Assembly (NCBI GenBank): GCA_020199905.1
Contig: JAIVJS010000005.1
Location: forward strand, 1-64,000
DNA from: Acidobacteriota bacterium
GTDB lineage: Bacteria > Acidobacteriota > Thermoanaerobaculia > UBA5066 > Gp7-AA6
DNA: 64,000 bases
Direction of reading: 5' to 3'
In this document: positions 9,468-20,500 of the stretch, piece by piece
Layout: every line of letters starts with the position of its first letter
How positions within the stretch are numbered: the stretch's first letter is position 1
Made by a program: the position numbers and the translations under genes
Notes under the pieces: generated by a model
Told to the model about the DNA's origin: nothing
The model's database searches: none
What the model saw: only the letters and a program-made list of their open reading frames with translations

Positions 9468-10235
9468 ATGGTTCGCAGGATTTTCGCATCCCTCATCGGT
9501 CTCCTCTCGCTCGGCGCGGCGCTCGTGGCGCAATCTCCCGATCGGATGGTCGAGTTCCCGAGCGGAAGCGAGAAGGCCTCCGCCTATCTCGCGGCGCCGG
9601 AGGGAGGCGGGCGCAAGCCGGCCGTCGTCGTCATCCAGGAATGGTGGGGCCTGAACGATTTCGTGAAGGGGAAGGCGGACGCGCTGGCGAAGCAGGGATA
9701 CGTCGCGCTCGCCGTCGATCTCTATCGCGGGAAGGTCGCGACCGATTCCGACACGGCGCACCAGCTCATGCGAGGACTTCCGGAGGACCGCGCGATCCGC
9801 GACTTGAAATCCTCGGTCGCGTATCTGCGCACCCGGTCCGACGTCGACGGAAAAAAGATCGCCGCCATCGGCTGGTGCATGGGAGGCGGTTACTCCCTCG
9901 GTCTCGCTCTGGCGGAGCCGACCCTGGCCGGCGCGGTGATCAATTACGGCCGGCTCGTCACGGAAGACGTCACGATCGCGTCCCTCAAGGTCCCGCTGCT
10001 CGGGAATTTCGGGGGACAGGACCAGGGCATACCGCCCGGCTCCGTTCGCGAGTTCGAGCGCAAGGCGAAGGCTGCGGGCAAGTCCGTCGACTTCAAGATC
10101 TACCCGGACGCGGGGCACGGATTCGCCTCGGCCACCGACCCGAAGGTGTACCGCCCGGCGGACGCGAGAGACGCCGACGCGAGGTCGAGCGCCTTTCTCG
10201 CCAAAATCCTGAAGGGCCAGGGTCTGAAAGGATAG
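9468..10235 (+). CDS. dienelactone hydrolase family protein, secreted
   Basis: Signal peptide; VVIQEWWGLNDFVKGKADALAKQGYVALAVDLYRG...AIGWCMGGGYSL...YPDAGHGFA; SD aaggagg. Confidence 0.9.
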   Translation: MVRRIFASLIGLLSLGAALVAQSPDRMVEFPSGSEKASAYLAAPEGGGRKPAVVVIQEWWGLNDFVKGKADALAKQGYVALAVDLYRGKVATDSDTAHQLMRGLPEDRAIRDLKSSVAYLRTRSDVDGKKIAAIGWCMGGGYSLGLALAEPTLAGAVINYGRLVTEDVTIASLKVPLLGNFGGQDQGIPPGSVREFERKAKAAGKSVDFKIYPDAGHGFASATDPKVYRPADARDADARSSAFLAKILKGQGLKG

Positions 10236-10299
10236 TCCGGCGCCTCTCAGGCGCGAACTGATCTAAAATCCCCGGCGTCTCGAGAGGAGGGACGAATCG

Positions 10300-10569
10300 A
10301 TGGGCATGTACATCATCGCGGAACCCTGCATCGGCACGAAGGACACCGCCTGCGTCGACGTGTGTCCCGTCGATTGCATCCATCCGCGCAAAGACGAGAA
10401 GGAATTCGAGACGGCGGAGATGCTCTACATCGACCCCGACGTCTGCATCCAGTGCGGCAACTGCGAACCAGCCTGTCCGGTGACGGCGATCTTCACCGAG
10501 GAGACGATCCCCGAGAAGTGGAAGCACTACCTCCAGGTGAACGCCGACTGGTACAAGAACCGGACCTGA
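10300..10569 (+). CDS. ferredoxin family protein (7Fe/8Fe type)
   Basis: MYIIAEPCIGTKDTACVDVCPVDCIHP...YIDPDVCIQCGNCEPACPVTAIF; promoter-like taaaat and SD gaggaggg upstream. Confidence 0.92.
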   Translation: MGMYIIAEPCIGTKDTACVDVCPVDCIHPRKDEKEFETAEMLYIDPDVCIQCGNCEPACPVTAIFTEETIPEKWKHYLQVNADWYKNRT

Positions 10570-10607
10570 CGGCGGGCGGAAGGCGCCGCCCGGTTGGGCG
10601 CAAGAGA

Positions 10608-10633
10608 AAAAGGGAGCCGCGCGGCTCCCTTTT
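10608..10633. terminator. perfect 26-bp palindrome, likely bidirectional intrinsic terminator between convergent genes
   Basis: aaaagggagccgc|gcggctccctttt, 13-bp perfect inverted repeat, A/T tracts on both sides. Confidence 0.85.
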
Positions 10634-10655
10634 CGATTTCCCGGGGGTTGGTGCG

Positions 10656-10955
10656 CTAGCCGCGGGAGACGCTGATCTGGTGGGCGAGGTTCTGGCCGTC
10701 CGGCAGGGTCGTATAGCGGACGGTGACCCGCACCCCGACCGCGAGCGTGCCGTTGATCTTGGTGTCGTTCGTCCAGACGAAGCGGGTCTCGGGGCCGTCG
10801 GTCAGCGCCACGACGACGGCCCGATCGGTCGCCTGCAGGCGGGCTACGTTCCCCGACGCGGTCTGCATCTTGTCTCCCGCAGGGGCGGCCGCCAGGGCCG
10901 AAAGACCGAGGGCCAGGGTCACCAGCAGGGCCGAAGCACGAAGAACGTTACGCAT
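10656..10955 (-). CDS. secreted hypothetical protein (small beta-rich)
   Basis: MRNVLRASALLVTLALGLSALAAAPAG signal peptide; ORF extends to 10976 with an alternative start. Confidence 0.6.
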   Translation of the reverse strand: MRNVLRASALLVTLALGLSALAAAPAGDKMQTASGNVARLQATDRAVVVALTDGPETRFVWTNDTKINGTLAVGVRVTVRYTTLPDGQNLAHQISVSRG

Positions 10956-11070
10956 GGGAGGCCTCCACCGTGACATAACAGGGGTACGGCTGCGGGCATT
11001 TCCATTTGACAGGGTTCCCGCGGCTCCCTAAAATACGCCGTTTTCGCAAAAATGCCGGAGGCACGACACG

Positions 11071-11739
11071 ATGGCCAAGCGCTGGACTGAAGCGGAATTG
11101 CGATTCTTGAAGGATAACGCTCAAAAGATGAGCGTTCAGGCTCTCGCCGATGTGCTTTCGGTGCGCATCGACGAGCTCGAAAAGAAGATGGAGAAGCTCG
11201 GTTTGCTGGGAAATCTCGAGGCGCCCGCCGCGAAGAAAGCGCAGACGCTGAAGGAGCTTTCCCGCCACACCGAGAACGCCCGCAAGGACTTCGACCGCGG
11301 GGTCTCGGCCCTCCAGAAGAAGAAGTTCGACGATGCGGAACGCAACCTGACCGACCTGATCCAGAAGTATCCCGACGAAAAAGAGCTGGTGGACCGCGCC
11401 CGCGTCTACCTCGCGATCTGTGAGCGACAGAAGAAGAGCGCCCTGCCGGCGATGACGGAGCCCGAGGAGTTTTATTACGCCGCCGTGGTCGAGAAGAACC
11501 GCGGCAACGTGCCCGAGGCCATCGAGCACTTGAAGCGCGCCCACAAGAAGAACGGCAACGGCCGCGTCGATTTTCTCCTCGCGTGCTGCTACGCGCAGAC
11601 CGGCGAGTCGGAAGTCTCGCTGCAGCATCTGAGGAAGGCCATCGAGGAAGATCAGCAGCATCGGATCCTGGCGCGGCATGATCGCGATTTCGATCCGCTG
11701 CGCGACACTCCGGAATTCCAGGAGCTTCTGGCTTCCTGA
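11071..11739 (+). CDS. tetratricopeptide-repeat protein with N-terminal HTH/SANT-like region
   Basis: MAKRWTEAELRFLKDNAQKMSVQALADVLSVRIDELEKKMEKLG followed by TPR-like helices; taaaat and ggagg upstream. Confidence 0.65.
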   Translation: MAKRWTEAELRFLKDNAQKMSVQALADVLSVRIDELEKKMEKLGLLGNLEAPAAKKAQTLKELSRHTENARKDFDRGVSALQKKKFDDAERNLTDLIQKYPDEKELVDRARVYLAICERQKKSALPAMTEPEEFYYAAVVEKNRGNVPEAIEHLKRAHKKNGNGRVDFLLACCYAQTGESEVSLQHLRKAIEEDQQHRILARHDRDFDPLRDTPEFQELLAS

Positions 11740-11783
11740 TCCGAAACCGATCAGGAGCTCGAGGTCCGAAGGGGCCGCTGGCC

Positions 11784-13232
11784 GTGAAACAGAAGAGGAC
11801 CGGAGGGACGCCGCCGCCGCGGCTGCGCGCCGGGGCTCCCCGCTCCGAGTCCGCGCCCGCGGTCGTGATTCTCGCGGCCGGAGTCGGATCGCGGATGCGT
11901 TCGTCGGTTCCCAAGGTCCTGCACCGGATGGGGGGCCGCGCCCTGATCCACGCCGTGATGGACGTCGCGTCCGAGCTCTCGCCCGCAGCGACCGTCGCCG
12001 TGCTCGGCGCGGGTCGCGAGCGCGTCGAGGCGGCGCTCTCCGGGCGCCCGGTGACCGTCGCCGTCCAGGATCCGCCCCTCGGGACGGGGGACGCCGTGCG
12101 GCAGGCGCTTCCCGCGCTGAAGGCGCACGTCGGCCCGGTCCTCATCCTCTCGGGGGACGTTCCTCTTCTCCGCGCGCAGACGCTGACCGCGCTGATCGCG
12201 CTCCGGCGGGAGGCGGCCCTCGATCTCGCGTTTCTGACCTTCCGGCCGCCGGACGCCGGGGCGTTCGGGCGGGTCGTGCGCGATAAGAGCGGCCGCGTGC
12301 GCGGGATCGTCGAGGCGAAGAACGCCACCGCCCGCGAAGCGAAGATCGGAGAGGTCAACGCCGGGGTGTACTGCTTCGCCTCGGACGCTCTCGCCCGAGC
12401 CGTCCGCGCCCTCGAGAGAGACTCGAAGAGCGGCGAGTATTTGCTGACCGACGCTGTCGCGTTTCTCGCGAGTCACGGGGGACGGGTCGACGCGATCGGC
12501 GTCGCCGACTGGCGAGAGGCGTGGGGCATCAACACGCGCCGCGACCTGGCCGAGGCGGAGGCGATCGAGAGGGGCCGCGCCCTGGAGCGCGCCCTGGACG
12601 CGGGGGCGACGATCCTCGATCCGCAGACGGCGCGGATCGGACCGCTCGTGCGGATCGACGCGGACGCGGTCCTTCACCCGTTCGTGTGTCTTGAGGGCAC
12701 CACGATCATTGGCGCCGGCGCCGAAGTCCTGCCGTTCACGCGCATAGCGGACTCCCGCGTGGAGCCGGAAGCCGTCGTGGGGCCGCACAGCGACGTCGAA
12801 GGCGCCGTCGTCGGCAGAAACGCTCACGTGGGCCCGTTCGCGCGGCTCCGCCCCGGCACCGTCCTCCACGAGGACGTCAGGATCGGGAACTTCGTCGAGA
12901 CGAAGAAGGCCGTCTTCGGCCGGGGGGCCAAGGCCTCGCACCTCGCGTACCTCGGAGACGCGGAGATCGGCGCCGCGGCCAACATCGGCGCCGGGGTCAT
13001 CACCTGCAACTACGACGGAGTGAAGAAGAACCGGACCGAGATCGGCGAAGGCGCTTTCATCGGAAGCGACTCGCAGCTGGTGGCCCCCGTGACGGTGGGG
13101 CGGGGCGCCTACGTGGCAGCCGGGTCGACGATCACCAAAGACGTTCCGGCAGGCGGCCTGGCGATCTCCCGCGAGCCGCAGCGGACCCTCGAAGGGTGGG
13201 CCGACCGCCGCAAGAAGAAGATTCCGCGCTAA
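11784..13232 (+). CDS. glmU: bifunctional UDP-N-acetylglucosamine pyrophosphorylase / glucosamine-1-phosphate N-acetyltransferase
   Basis: VVILAAGVGSRMRSSVPKVLHRMGGRALIHAVM...GTGDAVRQALP...GNFVETKKAVFGRGAKASHLAYLGDAEIGAAANIGAGVITCNYDGVKKNRTEIGEGAFIGSDSQLVAPVTVG. Confidence 0.97.
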   Translation: MKQKRTGGTPPPRLRAGAPRSESAPAVVILAAGVGSRMRSSVPKVLHRMGGRALIHAVMDVASELSPAATVAVLGAGRERVEAALSGRPVTVAVQDPPLGTGDAVRQALPALKAHVGPVLILSGDVPLLRAQTLTALIALRREAALDLAFLTFRPPDAGAFGRVVRDKSGRVRGIVEAKNATAREAKIGEVNAGVYCFASDALARAVRALERDSKSGEYLLTDAVAFLASHGGRVDAIGVADWREAWGINTRRDLAEAEAIERGRALERALDAGATILDPQTARIGPLVRIDADAVLHPFVCLEGTTIIGAGAEVLPFTRIADSRVEPEAVVGPHSDVEGAVVGRNAHVGPFARLRPGTVLHEDVRIGNFVETKKAVFGRGAKASHLAYLGDAEIGAAANIGAGVITCNYDGVKKNRTEIGEGAFIGSDSQLVAPVTVGRGAYVAAGSTITKDVPAGGLAISREPQRTLEGWADRRKKKIPR

Positions 13233-13251
13233 GGTGATCTCATGACCTCTT

Positions 13252-13280
13252 CGTTTCCCGTTTTCCATTTCCGGTTTCAC
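13252..13280 (+). repeat. degenerate GTTTCCC heptads upstream of glmS
   Basis: cgtttcccgttttccatttccggtttcac. Confidence 0.65.
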
Positions 13281-13297
13281 GCCCGCGGGGTGTCCTG

Positions 13298-15124
13298 ATG
13301 TGCGGCATCGTCGGATACGTCGGCTCCCAGGAGGCCGCGCCGCTGCTTCTCGAAGGGTTGAAGCGCCTCGAGTATCGCGGCTACGACTCCGCCGGCATCG
13401 CGACGCTCTCCAACGGCACCTTCGAGATCCACCGGGCGCCGGGCAAGCTCGGCCGCCTGGTCGAAAAGCTCGGCGCCGCGACCTCCGTGGGAAAGACGGG
13501 AATCGGGCACACGCGATGGGCCACGCACGGCCGTCCGACCGAGGGCAACGCGCACCCGCATCGTGATTGCTCCGGAGAGATCGTCGTCGTTCACAACGGC
13601 ATTTTCGAGAACTTCGCCGAGCGCAAGGCGGAGCTTTTGGCGGAGGGCCATCGGTTCACGAGCGAGACGGACACCGAAGTCTTCGCCCACGAGGTGGAAG
13701 CCGCATTCCACGGCGACCTTCTGGAGGCCGTTCGGGTCGCGGCGAGGCGGCTGACCGGCGCCTACGCCGTGGTGGTGTCTTCGAGCCGCGAGCCCGGCGT
13801 CCTCGTCACCACCCGGAGCGGGCCTCCGATCGTTCTCGGCCTCGGGGCCGGGGAGAACTTCGTCGCCTCGGATCCGGTGGCGCTCGTGCCATGGACCCGG
13901 GACGTGGTGTTTCTCGAAGACGGGGACCTTGCGCGCGTCGACGCGTCGAGCGTCCGCCTGGTCGACGGGGACGGCGCGGCGCTCGTTCGGGCTCCGCAGC
14001 GGATCCTCTGGGACGCCGTCGCCGCGGAGAAGGCCGGTTACCGGCACTTCATGTTGAAGGAAATCCACGAGCAGCCCACCGCGATCGCCGAGACGCTCGG
14101 GGGCAAGGTCGCCCTCGACTCCGGGGAGCTGCTGATCGACAGCCCGCTCCTGACTTCGGAGCGCGTCGCCGGATTCGATCGGGTTCTGCTCCTCGCCTGC
14201 GGCACGTCGTGGCATTCGGCGCTGATCGGCAAGTTTCTGATCGAAGGGATGGCCCGAATCCCCGTGGAGGTGGATTACGGAAGCGAGTTTCGCTACCGCC
14301 TGCCCGTCGTCGACGCGAAAACGCTGACCCTTGGGATCTCCCAGTCGGGCGAGACCGCGGACACCGTCGCGGCACTGTCCGAGGCGCGGCGCCAGGGCGC
14401 GCCGATCGGCGCCATCGTGAACGCTCCGGGAAGCCAGATCGCGCGAATGGCGGACGCGGTGTTCCCGACGCACGCCGGCCCCGAGATCGGCGTCGCGTCC
14501 ACCAAGGCGTTCACGACGCAGCTCGCTGTTCTGTTTCTCCTCGCGGCCCGACTGCGGGAGGCGCGGGGGCTCGGCGAGGGATTGACGGCCGGCGAACGCG
14601 AGGCGCTCTCCGCGCTGCCCCGGGCCCTGAAGGACACGCTGCAGCTCGAGCCCCGCATGGAGGAGCTCGCCCGGAAATTTCATGGCGCTCGCGATTTCCT
14701 CTTTCTCGGCCGCGGCCTCCACTACCCGGTCGCGCTCGAAGGGGCGCTGAAACTGAAGGAGATCTCCTATATCCACGCCGAGGGGTATCCCGCCGGCGAG
14801 ATGAAGCACGGCCCGATCGCGCTGGTGGACGAGAGCCTTCCCGTCGTCGTCCTGGCGCCGCACGACCGCTGGCGCGAAAAGACACTCTCGAACCTGCGCG
14901 AGGTGAAATCGCGCGACGGCGTCTCGATCGTCGTCACGACCCGCGAGGATGACGAGGTTCGAAGCCTCGCCGACGACGTGATCGTTCTTCCCGAAACGAT
15001 TCCCGAGCTGCAGCCCATCGTGTCGATCATCCCGCTGCAGCTTCTCGCGTACCACATCGCGGTGCGCCGGGGCTGCGACGTCGATCAGCCGCGCAATCTG
15101 GCGAAGTCGGTGACGGTGGAATAA
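13298..15124 (+). CDS. glmS: glutamine--fructose-6-phosphate aminotransferase (isomerizing)
   Basis: MCGIVGYVGSQEAAPLLLEGLKRLEYRGYDSAGIA...GTSWHSALIG...ISQSGETADT...QPRNLAKSVTVE. Confidence 0.98.
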   Translation: MCGIVGYVGSQEAAPLLLEGLKRLEYRGYDSAGIATLSNGTFEIHRAPGKLGRLVEKLGAATSVGKTGIGHTRWATHGRPTEGNAHPHRDCSGEIVVVHNGIFENFAERKAELLAEGHRFTSETDTEVFAHEVEAAFHGDLLEAVRVAARRLTGAYAVVVSSSREPGVLVTTRSGPPIVLGLGAGENFVASDPVALVPWTRDVVFLEDGDLARVDASSVRLVDGDGAALVRAPQRILWDAVAAEKAGYRHFMLKEIHEQPTAIAETLGGKVALDSGELLIDSPLLTSERVAGFDRVLLLACGTSWHSALIGKFLIEGMARIPVEVDYGSEFRYRLPVVDAKTLTLGISQSGETADTVAALSEARRQGAPIGAIVNAPGSQIARMADAVFPTHAGPEIGVASTKAFTTQLAVLFLLAARLREARGLGEGLTAGEREALSALPRALKDTLQLEPRMEELARKFHGARDFLFLGRGLHYPVALEGALKLKEISYIHAEGYPAGEMKHGPIALVDESLPVVVLAPHDRWREKTLSNLREVKSRDGVSIVVTTREDDEVRSLADDVIVLPETIPELQPIVSIIPLQLLAYHIAVRRGCDVDQPRNLAKSVTVE

Positions 15125-15128
15125 CCAT

Positions 15129-15271
15129 CTGTCAGCTGTCAGCTCTCAGCTCTCAGCTTTCAGCCGCGCTGTCACTGGATTCTGTTTCGTACGATCTCAT
15201 CGGTCCTGCTTGTCGTCGGCATCACGCGACCGGGAATCGGTCGGACCCGGCTGACAGCTGAGAGCTGATAG
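15129..15271. repeat. inverted heptad arrays flanking the glmS-uvrD-like intergenic spacer
   Basis: ctgtcag ctgtcag ctctcag ctctcag ctttcag at 15129-15163; ctgacag ctgagag ctgatag at 15251-15271. Confidence 0.9.
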
Positions 15272-15280
15272 CTTCTCCAG

Positions 15281-17299
15281 GTGCCAGACTCTCCCTCTCT
15301 CCGGGGACTCAATCCCGAGCAGCGTGAGGCCGTCCTCCACCCGCGCGGGCCTCTTCTCGTGCTCGCGGGCGCGGGCTCGGGTAAGACTCGCGTCATCACG
15401 CACCGGATTGCGCGGCTCGTCGAGGCGGGTGCGGACCCGCGCGGCATCGTCGCCGTCACGTTCACCAACAAGGCCGCGCAGGAGATGCGCGAGCGCGTGC
15501 AGAGACTCGTCGGAACGGTGGTTCCCATCGGGTTCGTGGGCACGTTCCACTCCTGGTCCCGGTCGCGGATCTCTCACGCGAAAAACGCGCTGATCTCCGC
15601 CGACAAGTTCGAGGCGAGCCAGTACGACTTCGCCGGAGAGCGCATCGCGAAGGTGTACCGATCCTACGAGAAGAGGCTGGCGGCCGCCGGAGCCCTCGAT
15701 TTCGACGACCTGATCCTGCGCGCGGTCCGGCTTCTTTCCGAGCGCGCCGAAGTGCTTGCCTCTGAGAGCCGCCGCACGCGGCATCTGCTCATCGACGAGT
15801 ACCAGGACACGAACACGTCGCAGGACGCGCTGATCAAGCTCCTCGGCGCGGGCGGGGATTCGCTCTGCGCGGTCGGCGACGAGGACCAGTCGATCTACCG
15901 GTGGCGGGGGGCGGAGGTCGAGCACATCCTCCGGTTCGACGAGGATTTTCCCGGAGCGCGGATCGTGCCTCTCGAGCGAAACTACCGGTCCACGGCGAAG
16001 ATCCTCGAAGCGGCTTCGAAGCTCGTCTCGCACAACCGCCGGCGGCGCCCGAAGACCCTCCGCGCCGACCGGGGTGAGGGCTCGCGCGTCCGCCTGTGGC
16101 GGTTCGACGAGGACCGTTCCGAAGCGGAAGCGGTCGCGCGCGAGATCGGGTCCGGAGACCGGGCCCCCTCGGAAGTCGCGATCCTGTACCGGACCAACGC
16201 GCAGTCGCGAAGCTTCGAGGAAGAGCTCGTCCGCCGGCGGATCGCCTACGTCGTGGTGGGAGGCATGAAGTTCTACGACCGCGCGGAGGTGAAGGACGCG
16301 CTGGCCTATCTGCGGCTGGCGGTCCGCCCCGAGGACGATCTCGCCTTTCGCCGCGTCGTCAACGTTCCGGCCCGGGGAATCGGGTCGGCGACGCTCGACC
16401 GCATCGCCGCCGCGGCTTCCGACAGCGGCCGGTCGTGGTGGGAAGTATCGGGCGAGAATCTTCCCGGCCTGACCGACCGCGCCCGGGTCGCGCTCGGGCG
16501 CTTCCGTACCCTCGTCGGCGAGCTGCACGGAAGGGCGGAGTCCTACTCCCCGTCGGCGATGCTCGAGCACCTGCTGGACGCGAGCGGCTACGCGGCCCTG
16601 TATGAGGGGTCGGAGGAGCGGGAGGACGTGGCGCGGCGGGAGAACCTCCAGGAGCTCGTCAGCTCCGCGCGCGAGTTCGAGCGGCGCAACGCCGAAGGCG
16701 CGTCGCTCGCGGAGTACCTGGACGCCGTCTCGCTGGCGACCGACGCGGACGCGGTGCCGGCCGGCGGAGGCGCGGTCACGCTGTCGACCCTTCACGCGGC
16801 GAAGGGCCTCGAGTTCAAGGACGTCTACGTCGTCGGTCTGGAAGAGGGATACCTGCCGCACGGCAACTCGGGAGACGACCCGGAGGAGCTCGAGGAGGAA
16901 CGGCGCCTCCTCTACGTGGGGATGACCCGCGCCGAGGACCGGCTCACGCTGACGCTCGCCGAGCGCCGGCTGGTCTACGGCAAGGTGCAGTTCCGTTCCC
17001 CTTCGCGGTTTTTAGACGAGATGCCGCCCGGAGCAATGGAGGAACGACTCGAGCGCACGCCGTCGGCGCCGCGTTTCGCCGCGCCCGGGACAGGCCGCTT
17101 CCGGAGCGTCGAGCCGGAGGAAGAATCCCAGGAGCCCGCTCCGCTCGGCCGCGGGCGCCGGGTCCGCCACCCGCGCTACGGCTACGGCGTCATCCTCGCG
17201 CAGGAGGGCAGCGGGGAGGACACCCGGCTGACCGTCTACTTCGACCGCGCCGGGAAAAAGAAATTCGTGGCGCGATACGCCGATCTCACGCCCGCCTGA
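15281..17299 (+). CDS. ATP-dependent DNA helicase, UvrD/PcrA family
   Basis: LNPEQREAVLHPRGPLLVLAGAGSGKTRVITHRIARLVE...LLIDEYQDTN...AVGDEDQSIYRWRGAEVEHI...TLHAAKGLEFKDVYVVGLEEGYLPH. Confidence 0.95.
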   Translation: MPDSPSLRGLNPEQREAVLHPRGPLLVLAGAGSGKTRVITHRIARLVEAGADPRGIVAVTFTNKAAQEMRERVQRLVGTVVPIGFVGTFHSWSRSRISHAKNALISADKFEASQYDFAGERIAKVYRSYEKRLAAAGALDFDDLILRAVRLLSERAEVLASESRRTRHLLIDEYQDTNTSQDALIKLLGAGGDSLCAVGDEDQSIYRWRGAEVEHILRFDEDFPGARIVPLERNYRSTAKILEAASKLVSHNRRRRPKTLRADRGEGSRVRLWRFDEDRSEAEAVAREIGSGDRAPSEVAILYRTNAQSRSFEEELVRRRIAYVVVGGMKFYDRAEVKDALAYLRLAVRPEDDLAFRRVVNVPARGIGSATLDRIAAAASDSGRSWWEVSGENLPGLTDRARVALGRFRTLVGELHGRAESYSPSAMLEHLLDASGYAALYEGSEEREDVARRENLQELVSSAREFERRNAEGASLAEYLDAVSLATDADAVPAGGGAVTLSTLHAAKGLEFKDVYVVGLEEGYLPHGNSGDDPEELEEERRLLYVGMTRAEDRLTLTLAERRLVYGKVQFRSPSRFLDEMPPGAMEERLERTPSAPRFAAPGTGRFRSVEPEEESQEPAPLGRGRRVRHPRYGYGVILAQEGSGEDTRLTVYFDRAGKKKFVARYADLTPA

Positions 17300-17310
17300 C
17301 CTGGAGAGGG

Positions 17311-17377
17311 TTGAGCGTTGAGCGTCACGCTTGATCGAGTCCCGTTTCCCGTCTCCCGCTTCCCGTCTCCCGATCCC
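17311..17377. repeat. ten-unit heptad array changing from TTGAGCG to TTCCCGT type
   Basis: ttgagcg ttgagcg tcacgct tgatcga gtcccgt ttcccgt ctcccgc ttcccgt ctcccga, continuous 7-nt register. Confidence 0.88.
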
Positions 17378-18113
17378 CCAACCGCGCGATCAGCCCGATC
17401 ATGCGCCCGGCGGCGGAGCCGTCCCGGCGATAGCTCGCGTACCGGTCACCCCCGCATTTGGTGCAGGAGGGGTGAATCGAGATGGCCTCGGGGCGGACGC
17501 CGCCCGATTCGAGCTGCGAGCTGTTGACCGCCTTCAAGTCCAGCCGGAAATGGCCTCCACAGTCGCGCCGCGCGAAGTCGCCGGCGAAGTGCCGCGCCAC
17601 CTCGCCTCCCACCTCGTAGCAGCACGCCCCGATCGAGGGTCCGATCCAGGCTTCCACGTCCTCCGCGCGCGCACCGAGGTCCCGGAGGGCGTCGAGGGCG
17701 GCCCCTGCGACCCCGATGGCGGAGCCGCGCCATCCGGCGTGCGCGGCGGCGATCGCCCCCTCCGTGCGCAGGAGGATGGGGACGCAGTCGGCGGTCTGCA
17801 CGACCAGTGCGAGGTTCGGCAGAGTGGTTGCGAGCGCGTCGCACTCCCCGGCGTCGCGCGTCTGGCCGGCCGGCGGCGCCCGGTCCACGATCGTCGCCCG
17901 GCGCCCGTGGACCTGGGTCGCGCGCACGATCGGAAGCGATCCGGCGCCGACCGCTTCGGCCAGCCTGCGGGCCAGGATCTCCGTCGGGGACGTCAACCCG
18001 GGAGGCGCGACCCCCCGCCCGGAGAAGGCGGCCAGCGTGTCGGGCGGCACCCTCCGCGGGCGAAAAATCCAGCCGTCCGCTCTCGAGCTCTCGTTCCATG
18101 CCGCGCCGCTCAT
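17325..18113 (-). CDS. pgeF: peptidoglycan editing factor PgeF / YfiH-family polyphenol oxidase (laccase domain)
   Basis: VQTADCVPILLRTEGAIAAAHAGWRGSAIGVAGAALDAL...AWIGPSIGACCYEVGGEVA. Confidence 0.9.
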   Translation of the reverse strand: MSGAAWNESSRADGWIFRPRRVPPDTLAAFSGRGVAPPGLTSPTEILARRLAEAVGAGSLPIVRATQVHGRRATIVDRAPPAGQTRDAGECDALATTLPNLALVVQTADCVPILLRTEGAIAAAHAGWRGSAIGVAGAALDALRDLGARAEDVEAWIGPSIGACCYEVGGEVARHFAGDFARRDCGGHFRLDLKAVNSSQLESGGVRPEAISIHPSCTKCGGDRYASYRRDGSAAGRMIGLIARLGDRETGSGRRETGLDQA

Positions 18114-18140
18114 CCGCCGATTCTCGCATGCCCGCCGTGC

Positions 18141-18152
18141 TAAAATTCGGCA

Positions 18153-18155
<3 letters not shown>
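18141..18155 (+). promoter_or_regulatory. -10-like TAAAAT six nt before the gatB GTG start (candidate leaderless promoter)
   Basis: taaaat-tcggca-GTG. Confidence 0.5.
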
Positions 18156-19637
<1,482 letters not shown>

Positions 19638-19648
19638 CGGACGACCGA

Positions 19649-20365
19649 ATGATCCAGCTCTTCCGCGTCTCGAAGGAATACGGGCGCTTCCGCCACGCGC
19701 TGGCGGACGTGACCTGCACGATCGAGCGGGGAGAGTTCGTCTTCCTGACCGGGCCCTCGGGCGCCGGCAAGTCGACGTTTCTGAAGCTTCTTTTCCGGGA
19801 CGAGCCGCCGACCTCGGGCCAGATCCTCGTCAACGGGCGGAACATCGGCGTGCTTCCCCCTTCGCAGATCCCCTATTTCCGGCGCAGCGTCGGGGTCGTC
19901 TTCCAGGACTTCAAGCTCATCCGGCGGAAGAGCGTCTTCGAGAACATCGCGTTCGTGCAGAACGTGCTGGGGCTCTCGCGGGCGGAGCAGAAGAGGCGTG
20001 CCTATCAGGTCTTGAAGCGCGTCGGGCTCCATCACCAGATGAACGCGTATCCCGACGAGCTCTCCGGGGGAGAACAGCAGCGCGTGGCGATCGCGCGGGC
20101 GATCGTCAATGAGCCCACGCTTCTCCTCGCGGACGAGCCGACCGGAAATCTCGATCCCGTCCTGTCCGAGGAGATCATGCGGCTGTTCCTGGAGATCAAC
20201 ATCCGCGGCACGACGGTTCTCGTCGCGACGCACGATTTCGACCTGATCCGTCGGATGGGAAAGAGAGTGCTGTCGCTCGACCGCGGCCGGCTCCGCGACG
20301 CCCCGCTGCGGCGCGACGCCTCCCCGACCGCCGTTCGGGAAGCGCCGTTCCTTCCGCTCGGATGA
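19649..20365 (+). CDS. ftsE: cell division ATP-binding protein
   Basis: MIQLFRVSKEYGRFRHALADVTCTIERGEFVFLTGPSGAGKSTFLKLLFRDEPPTSGQILVNG...DEPTGNLDP; ftsX follows. Confidence 0.95.
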   Translation: MIQLFRVSKEYGRFRHALADVTCTIERGEFVFLTGPSGAGKSTFLKLLFRDEPPTSGQILVNGRNIGVLPPSQIPYFRRSVGVVFQDFKLIRRKSVFENIAFVQNVLGLSRAEQKRRAYQVLKRVGLHHQMNAYPDELSGGEQQRVAIARAIVNEPTLLLADEPTGNLDPVLSEEIMRLFLEINIRGTTVLVATHDFDLIRRMGKRVLSLDRGRLRDAPLRRDASPTAVREAPFLPLG

Positions 20366-20371
20366 AGAAGG

Positions 20372-20500
20372 CGGGAAACGGGAAACAGCGCGGCTCCTCA
20401 GCGCCATCCCTCTTTCGTTTCCCGTTTCCCGATCGAGTTGACCGCGGAAGACCGCGGCCGTCTCGCTCCCGCTGGTCGCTCGGCTCCCGGTTCCCGGCTT
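20372..20500 (+). repeat. inverted gggaaac/gtttccc heptads + core element copy 2 between ftsE and ftsX
   Basis: cgggaaacgggaaac (20372-20386) / gtttcccgtttcccg (20417-20431); core gatcgagttgaccgcggaagaccgcggccgtctcgctcccgctggtcgctcggctcccg from 20431. Confidence 0.9.

Noticed and set aside
13277-15055. 592-aa minus-strand ORF opposite glmS
   Set aside because: Antisense open frame from high GC3; Arg/Gly/Asp-rich translation without recognisable domains; glmS is unambiguous.
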